DNA of 64,000 nt from an uncultured Bacillota bacterium (GCA_902491575.1 CABUID010000004.1:62001-126000), one strand, 5' to 3'; counted from the first letter of the stretch, positions 28,085 to 35,411 are shown. Made by a program: numbers and translations. The notes: a model not told the origin generated them from the sequence alone.

Positions 28085-28957
28085 ATGAAAATTGCTAATA
28101 AATGGGAAGATTATAAAATTATTGCAACAGGTAATGGTGAAAAACTTGAAAAATGGGGGGATTTTTTATTACTACGTCCAGATCCACAAATAATATGGAA
28201 AAACGATTTTGATTTAAGTTCATTTAAAGGTTTAAATGCCCATTATATTCGTTCGTCATCAGGGGGAGGAAAATGGGAAATTAAAAAAAGTTTACCTCCT
28301 GAATGGAATATAAATTATTTAGATTTAAAATTTTCTATAAAACCTATGGGATTTAAGCATACTGGTCTTTTTCCAGAACAGGCAATTAATTGGGATATAA
28401 TGAAAAACTTAATAATAAAATCCAACAGAAAAATTAAAGTTTTAAATTTATTTGCTTATACTGGAGCTGCTACGGTTGCTTGTGCCAAAGCTGGAGCTAG
28501 TGTTTGCCATGTAGATTGTGTTAAACAAATTGTAGAACGTGCAAAATTAAATATACATCTAAATAATCTAGAAAATGCTAATGTGAGATACATTGTAGAT
28601 GATTGCCAAAAATTTATTGAAAGAGAAATTAGAAGAGACAATAAATATGATGCTATTATCATGGATCCTCCAAGTTTTGGAAGAAGTGGCAATAAAAACA
28701 TTTGGAAATTAGAAGATAACTTATTTGATTTTGTTCAATTATGTAGTAAAATTCTTTCAGACAATCCCTTATTTGTTTTAATAAATAGTTATACAACAGG
28801 TTTTAGTAAATCAGTTATGGAAAACATTTTAAAACTATGTTTAAAAAATCAAAAAGGTACTTTTTTATCTTATGAACTTTGTTTGCCTACAAATGAAAAT
28901 ATAGTACTTCCATGTGGAAGTAGTTCTTGGTTTATTAGCGATGGTTTTTCTCTTTAA
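28085..28957 (+). CDS. RlmI-like class I SAM-dependent methyltransferase
   Basis: 290 residues. The N-terminal part has LLRPDPQIIW. The Rossmann core has FAYTGAATVACAKAGA, HVDCVKQIVERAKLN and catalytic-loop MDPPSFGRSG. These are features of the COG1092 family, which includes 23S rRNA m5C1962 methyltransferase; the N-terminal PUA domain of RlmI is not obvious. The target RNA is therefore unproven. The stop overlaps the convergent gene by 23 bases. Confidence 0.8.
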   Translation: MKIANKWEDYKIIATGNGEKLEKWGDFLLLRPDPQIIWKNDFDLSSFKGLNAHYIRSSSGGGKWEIKKSLPPEWNINYLDLKFSIKPMGFKHTGLFPEQAINWDIMKNLIIKSNRKIKVLNLFAYTGAATVACAKAGASVCHVDCVKQIVERAKLNIHLNNLENANVRYIVDDCQKFIEREIRRDNKYDAIIMDPPSFGRSGNKNIWKLEDNLFDFVQLCSKILSDNPLFVLINSYTTGFSKSVMENILKLCLKNQKGTFLSYELCLPTNENIVLPCGSSSWFISDGFSL

Positions 28958-29666
28958 AAGAAAGAATTAAAACTGGCATAATATCATCTAATATTTTTAA
29001 CTGATTAAAATTTATTTCAATTAAATTGATTTTATTTTCTTTATAAAGTTCTTTTTTTGCATTTTTATGTGATAAATATTTTTTATCATATTTTCCCCAA
29101 TATTCTATATAAATATCCATCTTAGGAATATAAAAATCAGAAATAATTATTGCTTTAGGTTGCGATGGAAGAAAACATTTTTTTTCATATGAATGAATAT
29201 AGTCATGTCTAAATAACCAATTATCAATACTTAATTCAGCTAAACTTCTTACATAATGTCCGTCTTCACATAAAAAATCTCTCGGCCACTTTTTTCTTAT
29301 ATCTATATCGAGACTATTTCCTATAATGATTTCTTGTTTTCTTTTTTTGATGGACTCCAAAATATTTCTTTTTTGTATTATTATATTTTCAACAAAAGGA
29401 TAAACTTTTTCTATTAAACATGAATCATCATATAATTTTTTATAACTTTCTGCTATAGCAATTAATTTTAACATACAAAAAATGATATGATTAATATCTA
29501 CTTGTTTTAAGATTGAATATCTTAAATTATGATAATGATTTTTTATATCATATTTATTTGTTGTATTATCAATAATTATATTCATTTCTTTTATCATTAA
29601 AAAATAATGATTTTTACATAGTAATTTAATATAAATTTCATTATTGCAAAAAATACAATTTCCCAT
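28935..29666 (-). CDS. Zinc-ribbon plus PD-(D/E)XK-like protein, outside the element
   Basis: 243 residues. The N-terminal zinc motif CIFCN...LCKNH has C-x2-C-x10-C-x2-H spacing. A helical middle is followed by a nuclease-like end: GHYVRSLAELSIDNWL, IISDFYIP and IYIEYWGK (the E, D and E-x-W/K positions of a VSR/UvrD-type PD-(D/E)XK fold). Spacing and blocks match the element gene at 30727-31611, so the two are paralogues. The ATG at 29666 has GGGGGAA upstream. It may be a remnant of an earlier inserted element. Nuclease activity is inference. Confidence 0.65.
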   Translation of the reverse strand: MGNCIFCNNEIYIKLLCKNHYFLMIKEMNIIIDNTTNKYDIKNHYHNLRYSILKQVDINHIIFCMLKLIAIAESYKKLYDDSCLIEKVYPFVENIIIQKRNILESIKKRKQEIIIGNSLDIDIRKKWPRDFLCEDGHYVRSLAELSIDNWLFRHDYIHSYEKKCFLPSQPKAIIISDFYIPKMDIYIEYWGKYDKKYLSHKNAKKELYKENKINLIEINFNQLKILDDIMPVLILSFKEKNHR

Positions 29667-29850
29667 TTTTTCCCCCAATACGCAAGCATCTAACCATTCT
29701 TATGTATTAATCCTTTCTTAACTCTTAATATTTATAGTATATTTTGTTCAATTTATTGATCTCTCTCTAATATATAATTAATTATTTATGCTTTTTTGTG
29801 TAATTTTTTAATAAATTTTTGAAAAAGTAAAAATATTAAATAAAAAATTA

Positions 29851-30146
29851 CTTTCAAGAAAATACTTATTTGTAAATAAAAATGGTGAAAAATTACAACG
29901 TTCTGCTATTGAATCAATGTTTGCTAGAATACGTAAGAGATTAAAAATAAAAAATCTCCTCCACATGGATTAAGACATAGTTTAAGAACTGAAATGTATC
30001 ATAATGGAGCAAATATACTATTAATTAGTAATATTTTAGGACATTCTAATGTAAATACAACTAAACGATATATACATCCAGATTTAAAAAATAATTTAAA
30101 GATGTTTGATAGGGCCCACAAAACAAAAAAAATGAAACTTAAATAA
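29851..30146 (+). pseudogene. Integrase 3' fragment (relic)
   Basis: Codons from LSRKY to the end of the element integrase, without the N-terminal two thirds and without a start. It carries the same frame break at the A6 run as the full copy. The catalytic HGLRH, LGHSN and RYIH segments are present in the second frame. It sits outside the element, so it is left over from an earlier insertion or a tandem array. Confidence 0.88.
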
Positions 30147-30167
30147 AGTTTCAAATTTACACTATAG

Positions 30168-30212
30168 TGGTGGCCCAAGCCGGGATTGAACCGGCGACAC
30201 AAGGATTTTCAG
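30168..30212. other. attL core: 3' half of tRNA-Phe
   Basis: 45 bases equal to 48914-48958, from CCA to the 5' edge of the anticodon loop. The 5' half of the tRNA is missing, so it is not a working gene. Confidence 0.85.
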
Positions 30213-30237
30213 GGGCCAATTTGAAGCGTGTAGTTCT

Positions 30238-30275
30238 AACTAGTAATATGCATTTTTTTATGTATATTACTAGTT
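30238..30275. repeat. 16-bp inverted repeat just inside attL
   Basis: AACTAGTAATATGCAT (30238-30253) pairs with 30260-30275 with one mismatch, around a T6 loop. It may be a terminator or an integrase/excisionase arm site. Confidence 0.65.
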
Positions 30276-30314
30276 ATTTTATTTTATTATAAAACATATT
30301 TTTATTATATTTTA

Positions 30315-30323
30315 TGTTATAAT
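30315..30323 (+). promoter_or_regulatory. Extended -10 promoter of the toxin-like mRNA
   Basis: TGTTATAAT, an extended -10. The leader begins ~10 bases on and contains two ribosome sites (AAGGAGG at 30354 and AAAGGAG near 30416). Confidence 0.6.
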
Positions 30324-30368
30324 TTAAACGCATACAGAAATGTATGTACTTTTAAGGAGGTTTAGCTA

Positions 30369-30404
30369 ATGCTGACTTATTCACGAAGGATTTTTAGTGG
30401 ATAA
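30369..30404 (+). CDS. 11-residue leader peptide of the toxin-like mRNA
   Basis: ATG with AAGGAGG 8 bases upstream encodes MLTYSRRIFSG, then TAA. Too short to judge alone, but the ribosome site is the best in the region. It could couple or tune translation of the 26-residue peptide downstream. Confidence 0.35.
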   Translation: MLTYSRRIFSG

Positions 30405-30430
30405 GTGAAATTTTTAAAGGAGTATTCTAA

Positions 30431-30511
30431 ATGGAATATTTAGTGATACTAGTAGTAATATTAGTATTATTAATTTATTTTTTAGGTAAAGATAATAGAA
30501 CTAAAAAATAA
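30431..30511 (+). CDS. 26-residue single-pass peptide, candidate type I toxin
   Basis: MEYLVILVVILVLLIYFLGK plus a charged tail (DNRTKK). One transmembrane helix with a short charged C-terminus is the plan of Fst/TxpA-type type I toxins. An AAAGGAG ribosome site lies upstream. A perfect 13-bp bidirectional terminator follows, flanked by a 15-bp direct repeat and faced by a strong minus-strand promoter. This is the layout of a par-type locus. Function is inference; a plain small membrane protein is the alternative. Confidence 0.6.
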   Translation: MEYLVILVVILVLLIYFLGKDNRTKK

Positions 30512-30521
30512 CTCCTTGTAA

Positions 30522-30536
30522 TTCCTATCTGCTAAA
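30522..30536. repeat. 15-bp direct repeat, copy 1 (TTCCTATCTGCTAAA)
   Basis: Identical to 30585-30599; the two copies flank the shared terminator. One falls in the toxin mRNA and the other in the antisense RNA, so they could pair in trans. Confidence 0.85.
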
Positions 30537-30552
30537 TTTCCTAAAAAAGTTT

Positions 30553-30586
30553 AAAGGGTCAAGTGCTGGTAACACTTGACCCTTTT
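30553..30586. terminator. Bidirectional terminator shared by convergent RNAs
   Basis: Stem AAAGGGTCAAGTG (30553-30565) with CACTTGACCCTTT (30573-30585), loop CTGGTAA. Confidence 0.9.
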
Positions 30587-30599
30587 CCTATCTGCTAAA
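30585..30599. repeat. 15-bp direct repeat, copy 2
   Basis: Perfect copy of 30522-30536, on the antisense-promoter side of the terminator. Confidence 0.85.
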
Positions 30600-30602
30600 A
30601 GT

Positions 30603-30631
30603 ATTATATAGCATAATTTCAAAAAAGTAAA
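30603..30631 (-). promoter_or_regulatory. Convergent promoter for the antisense RNA
   Basis: Minus-strand TTTACT (30626-30631), an exact 17-base spacer, and TATAAT (30603-30608). Confidence 0.7.
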
Positions 30632-30726
30632 TATTTAAATATTTAATTTTATAATTGAAAACAATTTTTTTTCAAAATTGAATTTTTCTTTCAATAATAC
30701 ATAGTTATTGTAAGTTGTTTAATGAT

Positions 30727-31611
30727 TTATTTAGGCTCTATCCATCCAAATTCTTTTAATTGTTGATAAAGATTATCTTCTAGTGTTTGAATGTCATTAA
30801 CATCTTCTTTTTCAATAGAAATTAATTTAACAACATCATTATACTTTTCATATATTTTTAGTTTTTCTTCTTTGTTGTCTTCGTAATCAGCTTTGTCCAT
30901 TCCCCAATATTCGATATAAATTCCTTTTGTTCCATATAGTGGAATAAACCAATCAGCAGTTAAGGTTCTTTCTTCTTTTGAAGGAATTTCTTTGACTTTT
31001 CTTCCATAAGCATGACAAATGTTAAATTTGAAAAGTATATCATCAATTTTGACTTCTTGTTGTGATTTGCATATATGGCCATCTGAAGATCTATTTTGAT
31101 CTAAGTTTGCTGTTGCTATTATAGTTTTATCTTTTTGCTCATTTTGTGTGTTTAATTTATGCTCTTTTAAAGACTCTTTTGATTTTAATAATTTTATTGC
31201 ATCATCTTTAACACGGTTTAATAATGCAGTGTCATTGTAAACATCTTTATTAATTTGTGCAATTGCAATCATTTTTTGTATTTGTGCTTCTACTATTTCA
31301 TAAGTTTTTAACCTATAGATACTATTTTGTAAATTATAGTAAAAATCTTTTAGTTCATAAGGTTTTTGATTTTTGTCAATTTCATCTTTTTTGTTTTGAA
31401 TTTTTTGATAGCATTCTTTGCATATTTCATTTGGTGTATCTTTTTGGCAAATATAGCATTTATTTAATTTTATATCTTCTTTTTTAATTTCTATCCAATT
31501 TCCGTTATCATCTTTGATTACTTGTCCAATTGCTTTTAGTTCTAAATGTTTTTTGCATAAAGGATATATTCCTGAATTTTCGCCACATATAACACAAGTT
31601 TTACCTGCCAT
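30727..31611 (-). CDS. Zinc-ribbon plus PD-(D/E)XK-like protein of the element
   Basis: 294 residues. Two zinc sites: CVICG...LCKKH (C-x2-C-x10-C-x2-H) and CYICQ...ICKEC. A helical middle is followed by the nuclease-like block: GHICKSQQEVKIDDILF, LTADWFIPLYG and GIYIEYWGM. It is a paralogue of the gene at 28935-29666. The fold resembles the VSR/UvrD-type endonuclease domain; catalytic activity is not shown. It starts 3 bases after the XRE gene on its left-going operon and may act with those regulators. Confidence 0.68.
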   Translation of the reverse strand: MAGKTCVICGENSGIYPLCKKHLELKAIGQVIKDDNGNWIEIKKEDIKLNKCYICQKDTPNEICKECYQKIQNKKDEIDKNQKPYELKDFYYNLQNSIYRLKTYEIVEAQIQKMIAIAQINKDVYNDTALLNRVKDDAIKLLKSKESLKEHKLNTQNEQKDKTIIATANLDQNRSSDGHICKSQQEVKIDDILFKFNICHAYGRKVKEIPSKEERTLTADWFIPLYGTKGIYIEYWGMDKADYEDNKEEKLKIYEKYNDVVKLISIEKEDVNDIQTLEDNLYQQLKEFGWIEPK

Positions 31612-31614
31612 AGT

Positions 31615-31965
31615 TTATTTCTCCTTATTGTTTTGATTTATATTAATTGTTCCATGATTATCATTTATTTCAATATTGTGAATTTGATTGTTAATTTTTT
31701 TTATAATTTTTTGTATTTCTTCAGAATAAATTAATAGTTTGTTTAAGTCGTTTTTTTCAATGATGGCAATTTCTTCATTAGCAAATAATGTTATAGGTAT
31801 TTCTAAAATTTCTATTATTTTAAAAAAGTCTATTATATTCATATTATTTTGTCCAGATTCTATTGCTTGATAGGTGCTTCTTGCCATTTTTAATTTTTCA
31901 GCCATATAATCTTGACTTATTTTTTTTTCTTTTCTTTTTTTTCTAATTATTTCTAATGTTTTCAT
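31615..31965 (-). CDS. XRE-family HTH regulator 1
   Basis: 116 residues. N-terminal helix-turn-helix (KISQDYMAEKLKMARSTYQA, then IESGQNNMNIIDFFKIIEIL). The C-terminal ~40 residues are Asn/Ile-rich (GTININQNN), perhaps a small beta oligomerisation tail. It is the second-to-last gene of a leftward operon with two other XRE genes and the nuclease-like gene. Confidence 0.82.
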   Translation of the reverse strand: MKTLEIIRKKRKEKKISQDYMAEKLKMARSTYQAIESGQNNMNIIDFFKIIEILEIPITLFANEEIAIIEKNDLNKLLIYSEEIQKIIKKINNQIHNIEINDNHGTININQNNKEK

Positions 31966-31984
31966 TATATCACCTATGAATATT

Positions 31985-32347
31985 TTAATATTTGCTATTA
32001 TTTGTATTTACGTTATTAAAATTATTAATTTTGTTATTTTTTAAATTTATATTGCTTTGATTTGATGATTGAGTTTGCAAGTTGATTTTTTTAGTTATTC
32101 TGTTTAAATCTTCAATGTCTTTTTTATTAAACAGAATAAAATGTTCATCAGGGTTATTATTTAATAGTTCCATTGGTGAAAGATTTAAATAAGAACAAAT
32201 TGATAAATAGTTATCTAAAGATAATCTAATTTTGCCATATTCTATATCGCGATATGTTTCTGGAGAAATACATAAAAAATTTGCAATATCTTTTCTTGCT
32301 ATTTTTTTTGTTTCTCTAATTTCTTGAATTTTTTTTACTATTTCCAT
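31985..32347 (-). CDS. XRE-family HTH regulator 2
   Basis: 120 residues. HTH at the N-terminus (KIARKDIANFLCISPETYRDIEYGK...LSLDNYLSICSYLN in outline), then FNKKDIEDLNRITKKIN, and an Asn-rich tail (NNKINNFNNVNTNN). The tail differs from the other two XRE proteins, while the middle helix is shared with them, so the three look like paralogues that diverged in the tail. Confidence 0.8.
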   Translation of the reverse strand: MEIVKKIQEIRETKKIARKDIANFLCISPETYRDIEYGKIRLSLDNYLSICSYLNLSPMELLNNNPDEHFILFNKKDIEDLNRITKKINLQTQSSNQSNINLKNNKINNFNNVNTNNSKY

Positions 32348-32409
32348 AACTTAACCAAAGGAATTATAATTTTTTGTGTAAATTACACAATTTATTCCTG
32401 TCATAATGT

Positions 32410-32778
32410 TTATTTTCCTTTCTTATAATTAATGTTATTTCCTATTTGAATATTGCTATTTGACCCTATGTTTAAATTTGTATTATTACTTTGAGTTAAT
32501 TTATCAATTATTTTATTTATTTTGTCAGCTGATTCTTTTAAGGTGTCTAAATCATTTTTAGTAATCAAGATAATATTTTCTTCGGAAGTTCCAAGTAAAT
32601 AATCAATTGTAACATTAAAATATGTTGCAATTTTTTTTATTGTATTTAAATCTGGTTCAGCGGTTTGATTTTCATATCTTGAAATTGCTTTTTGACTTAA
32701 ATTTAAAATATTTCCTAATTCTTTTTGACTTAAGCCTGCTTTTTTTCTTAATTCTTCAATTTTATTCATTATAATCAC
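32410..32778 (-). CDS. XRE-family HTH repressor 3 (operator-proximal)
   Basis: 122 residues. A clear Cro/CI HTH: LRKKAGLSQKELGNILNLSQ, then ISRYENQTAEPDLNTIKKIA. A linker (TKNDLDTLKESADKINKII) and an Asn/Gly/Ile tail (NIGSNSNIQIGNN) follow. It is the first gene leftward from the operator region and is the best candidate for the repressor that keeps the element silent. Confidence 0.88.
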   Translation of the reverse strand: MIIMNKIEELRKKAGLSQKELGNILNLSQKAISRYENQTAEPDLNTIKKIATYFNVTIDYLLGTSEENIILITKNDLDTLKESADKINKIIDKLTQSNNTNLNIGSNSNIQIGNNINYKKGK

Positions 32779-32901
32779 CCACTAAACAAATTTTATAAGA
32801 ATACTCTAAAATTGTCTAATTTTTCATTGCGTTTACTCTATAATGTGCTATAATATATTTGCATTACTCTTTTATAGAGTAATTAAAGGGGAAAAGATAA
32901 T
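32779..32901. promoter_or_regulatory. Divergent operator/promoter region of the element
   Basis: Rightward promoter: TTGCGT (32827-32832), 16 bases, TATAAT (32849-32854). A leftward promoter is read as TAGACA, 17 bases, TAAAAT, with its spacer covering 32802-32807. TACTCT occurs at 32802, 32834 and 32865, and the last is paired with AGAGTA (32876-32881) in an 8-bp palindrome. These repeats are probable XRE operators placed to switch both promoters. Confidence 0.65.
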
Positions 32902-32952
32902 ATGAATTTTAAAAAAGCAGGATGGAATTTGTTGAAAGAATTTTTTATATAA
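32902..32952 (+). CDS. 16-residue peptide, first reading frame of the rightward operon
   Basis: MNFKKAGWNLLKEFFI, with AAAGGGG upstream. Amphipathic, with Trp and Phe. It might be a leader, a signal peptide-like molecule or a membrane-active peptide; nothing fixes its role. Confidence 0.35.
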   Translation: MNFKKAGWNLLKEFFI

Positions 32953-32966
32953 AATAGGTTTGAAAT

Positions 32967-33263
32967 ATGACACGTAAGATAAAATCACTAAATGAATTTA
33001 GAACCCATAATGTATCAAAAGAAGAAAAACATCCAGCATACATTTATGCCAAAGTTGGTGATGAATATGTTTATGTAGGAATAACTCATGCATCTATAAC
33101 TAATGGTATGAAAAATATACCTTTAGAAAAGAATCCTAATCCTCAAGATAGTAGAAAAGCTTTTTTTAGGCCACATTCTGGAAAAGATCATAAGTCCAGA
33201 TTTGGGAAAAGAAAACCTTGGAAATTATCTAATAATGATAAATTAAAAGTTCCAAGAAAATAA
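32967..33263 (+). CDS. Conserved mobile-element protein, 98 residues
   Basis: Unknown function. Basic, with HPAYIYAKVGDEYVYVGITH and a C-terminal KRKPWKLSNNDKLKVPRK. I have a general impression of similar proteins in Bacillota mobile elements but cannot name a family. Second gene after the operator, so probably expressed early. Confidence 0.65.
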   Translation: MTRKIKSLNEFRTHNVSKEEKHPAYIYAKVGDEYVYVGITHASITNGMKNIPLEKNPNPQDSRKAFFRPHSGKDHKSRFGKRKPWKLSNNDKLKVPRK

Positions 33264-33346
33264 AAAAAGAAGAATCGAACACCCGAAACTTAATTCGTAC
33301 ATAGTTCACGCGACACTTATATTAAAGGTCACAAAATTCTTCATTT
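33264..33346. other. Structured intergenic segment with tRNA-like ends
   Basis: GAAGAAT near 33269 pairs with ATTCTTC near 33337, enclosing ~70 bases that hold several short pairings. On the minus strand GTTCGATTC resembles a T loop, but no T stem forms, so it is not called a tRNA. The stretch could be an origin or an RNA. Confidence 0.35.
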
Positions 33347-33443
33347 AAAGTATAACAATAAAAAAGTTTTAAAGTCAACGTTTGATTTAATTTGGTTAAA
33401 AAAAACCTAATTGAATAGATAAAAAGAAAGGAGAAGAATTAAA

Positions 33444-33743
33444 ATGGCAGTAATTGTTAAAGGAAAAAGAGGAAAAGATGTTTATTTATTAACACCATCT
33501 GAAAAGGGTAATAAGTATGCTTCAGAATTACGTTCTAATTGTGCTAAAACTAATACTTTGTATCCAAAAAAAGATAAATTTGGATTGAACAAACAATTGA
33601 CAAAAGAACAAAGAGCATATCGAGCTGGCTATTTAACTGCACAACGTGATTCAGCAGATGTTTATTGTGCAAAAGTTGGTCAGATACCTGCAAGAAAATT
33701 AAAAAAAATGAATGATACTCAATTTTATGAAAGAAAAAAGTAA
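33444..33743 (+). CDS. Basic hypothetical protein, 99 residues
   Basis: Not recognised. Lys-rich, soluble, with LTKEQRAYRAGYLTAQRDSA and QIPARKLKKMND. An AAAGGAG ribosome site precedes the ATG. Its stop overlaps the next gene. The charge suggests nucleic-acid binding, but there is no named domain. Confidence 0.6.
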   Translation: MAVIVKGKRGKDVYLLTPSEKGNKYASELRSNCAKTNTLYPKKDKFGLNKQLTKEQRAYRAGYLTAQRDSADVYCAKVGQIPARKLKKMNDTQFYERKK

Positions 33744-33987
33744 AACCTATCATTTCATGGGGAAATGGAAAAATGGAGATCCACTAGTTATATGTTCATA
33801 TGGAAAGAATAAAAAGGATGCTTTTATAAATATGTTAACAGCACGAAAAAATGGCAAGTTTAAATTTAAAAAAGGAGACAACTTTTCAATGGAATATAAA
33901 TGTGAAGAAGAACATCCTTTTAAGCTATTTAAACATGGTCATACACAATGGATTGTGGATGAAGACGGAAATGTAACTATGAATTAA
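33727..33987 (+). CDS. Hypothetical protein, about 86 residues
   Basis: Not recognised. Basic, Lys- and Phe-rich, with TYHFMGKWKNGDPLVICSYG and a C-terminal GHTQWIVDEDGNVTMN. I prefer the ATG at 33727 (MKEKSK) over 33712; neither has a good ribosome site, so translation is probably coupled to the upstream gene, which it overlaps by 17 bases. Confidence 0.55.
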   Translation: MKEKSKTYHFMGKWKNGDPLVICSYGKNKKDAFINMLTARKNGKFKFKKGDNFSMEYKCEEEHPFKLFKHGHTQWIVDEDGNVTMN

Positions 33988-34007
33988 AAAAAAGAGGAGG
34001 TGGAGAT

Positions 34008-34314
34008 GTGGCAACTAAAAGAGATTTGGAACGGGAAGTAAAAAGATTAAATGATTTGTATTGTAAAAATACAAAAAAATCATTTAGAAATTGACCAGGC
34101 ATATGGTGGTTATTCAGTAGTGTTAACAGGAAAAAGTTATAAACGTGGTAATAAAGAATATTATGTTAAAAATTCTTTAGGAAGTAGAGGAGCAGAAATT
34201 GGTAATCAATGGCATGATACAGCTTCAAAAACGATAGCAGGTTTATATAAAGCAGATTCAAGAGGATGGATTAAAAATCAAATTAATTATTATGAAAAAA
34301 GAAAAAAAGTTTAG
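34008..34314 (+). pseudogene. Frame-broken small mobile-element protein
   Basis: A GTG at 34008 with GAGGAGG upstream encodes MATKRDLEREVKRLND-LYCKNTK, then hits a stop; the +1 frame continues NHLEIDQAYGGYSVVLTG to WIKNQINYYEKRKK. Joined, they give ~101 residues that read as one protein. The break is in an A7 run (ACAAAAAAATC). It is a real mutation, a miscalled homopolymer or a slippage site. The ATG at 34051 alone lacks a ribosome site. Confidence 0.6.
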
Positions 34315-34391
34315 CGTTATTTAAAAAATAATTTTTCAGATGATGAGTAAAAAAAAACAGTTAACTGACGAATTGAAAAAAAAGGAATAAT

Positions 34392-34425
34392 CAGGTGAGA
34401 ACGCCTCCCATGTTCTCGCCTGTTA
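34392..34425 (+). terminator. Intrinsic terminator in the element
   Basis: Stem CAGGTGAGAAC (34392-34402) with GTTCTCGCCTG (34411-34421), then T-rich sequence. Confidence 0.7.
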
Positions 34426-34467
34426 TTCATAAATTACATTTGTAAAGTATAGGAGGAAAAAAGAGAA

Positions 34468-35055
34468 ATGAAAGAAACTGAAAAAAATGTAAATGAATTT
34501 GAAGTAAAAGAAGTTGAATTTAATGGATTTAAATTAAGATATTCCGACGAAGTGGTAAAGAAAATTTTTGAATTAACAGATGAAGATATTGAAAAATTAG
34601 CAAGTGTAAATTATGCATCGGTAAAAAGTGTTTATAATAAACGTACAAAAAGCTGGCGCTATTTATTAACTGTGCATTTATTGGCAAATCGAATTATTGA
34701 TACGATTAATATTAACTTGCAAAAAATGAATTTAATCTGTTCCACACAAAATATACCCTTCGATTCTTTGAGAGAATTAAATGAAACAAGAATTGACTGT
34801 AAGGTAAGATTTTTGCATGGTATCACGTCTGCTACTTCTTTAAATCCAAATAAACCATATGTAAGCTGTCAACTATTTCCAATAAAGAAAAATAATATTG
34901 GTGTCCATCGAAATGCACTTTATGAAAATCTTTTTATTGAAGAAACAAGATTGAGTGAATTCTTAATTTATAAAATGCTAGATAAGATTACTTTTAAAAC
35001 TGCTTCTTCAGATGAATTAGAGCCAATTGCAAGTTTCGAAGATCTACAATATTAA
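34468..35055 (+). CDS. Hypothetical protein, 195 residues
   Basis: Not recognised. Soluble, mixed alpha/beta, acidic N-terminus (KETEKNVNEFEVKEVEFNG). A GGAGG ribosome site precedes the ATG. First of a trio of cytosolic unknowns ahead of the exported-protein cluster. Confidence 0.6.
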   Translation: MKETEKNVNEFEVKEVEFNGFKLRYSDEVVKKIFELTDEDIEKLASVNYASVKSVYNKRTKSWRYLLTVHLLANRIIDTININLQKMNLICSTQNIPFDSLRELNETRIDCKVRFLHGITSATSLNPNKPYVSCQLFPIKKNNIGVHRNALYENLFIEETRLSEFLIYKMLDKITFKTASSDELEPIASFEDLQY

Positions 35056-35060
35056 TAAAA

Positions 35061-35411
35061 ATGGCAAACTACTTTGATTATGAATTTGCTTGGTGTGTAT
35101 TAAAAAAAATGGTAGAGGAATTCAATGTGAAATTCGAATATGGATTTCACATTGAGCCATTTTTAACAGGTAGTGAAGAATTAATAGGAATTTTTAGTGA
35201 TTATGGTTTATTTATTTTTTTTGAAATTGATGATACACAACTTGTTCGATTTCAAGTGATAGAATCAAAAATCAATAAAGTTGTTATAAAAATCAATCCA
35301 AATCTAATGATACCCTATAAAGATTTTGAATTAATTCTATTAAATTATTCTATTTCGTTGTCGCATTATAAAGAAAAAAGAAGGAGACAAATAAAATATG
35401 CAACAAAATGA
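35061..35411 (+). CDS. Hypothetical protein, 116 residues
   Basis: Not recognised. Aromatic and acidic (YFDYEFAWCVLKKMVEEF) with a basic C-terminus (KEKRRRQIKYATK). No signal or membrane segment; weak ribosome site 5 bases after the previous stop, so likely coupled. Overlaps the next gene by 14 bases. Confidence 0.55.
   Translation: MANYFDYEFAWCVLKKMVEEFNVKFEYGFHIEPFLTGSEELIGIFSDYGLFIFFEIDDTQLVRFQVIESKINKVVIKINPNLMIPYKDFELILLNYSISLSHYKEKRRRQIKYATK

Larger units (their letters stand above)
29850..30212. repeat. 363-bp direct repeat, left copy (holds attL)
   Basis: Identical, as far as I can read, to 48596-48958 (offset 18,746). It contains the 3' part of the integrase gene, then the 3' half of tRNA-Phe (30168-30212), which is the likely att core. 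Identity stops exactly at the anticodon loop. Confidence 0.95.
30540..30600 (-). ncRNA. Candidate antisense RNA (RNA II-like) of the type I locus
   Basis: Starts just after a minus-strand promoter, runs through direct-repeat copy 2 and ends at the shared terminator with a T6 run (about 60 bases). Predicted from promoter and terminator positions only. Confidence 0.5.

Noticed and set aside
29999..30202. 67-residue minus-strand reading frame in the left repeat, repeated exactly at 48745-48948
   Set aside because: It is antisense to the integrase 3' end and part of tRNA-Phe; the copy exists only because the repeat does.
33264..33346. tRNA gene on the minus strand
   Set aside because: A 7-bp acceptor and a T-loop-like GTTCGATTC are present, but no T stem or proper anticodon arm forms.
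34340..34390. 16-codon reading frame with a QLTDEL segment
   Set aside because: No ribosome site. The shared QLTDEL words with 47320 are too short to mean anything.
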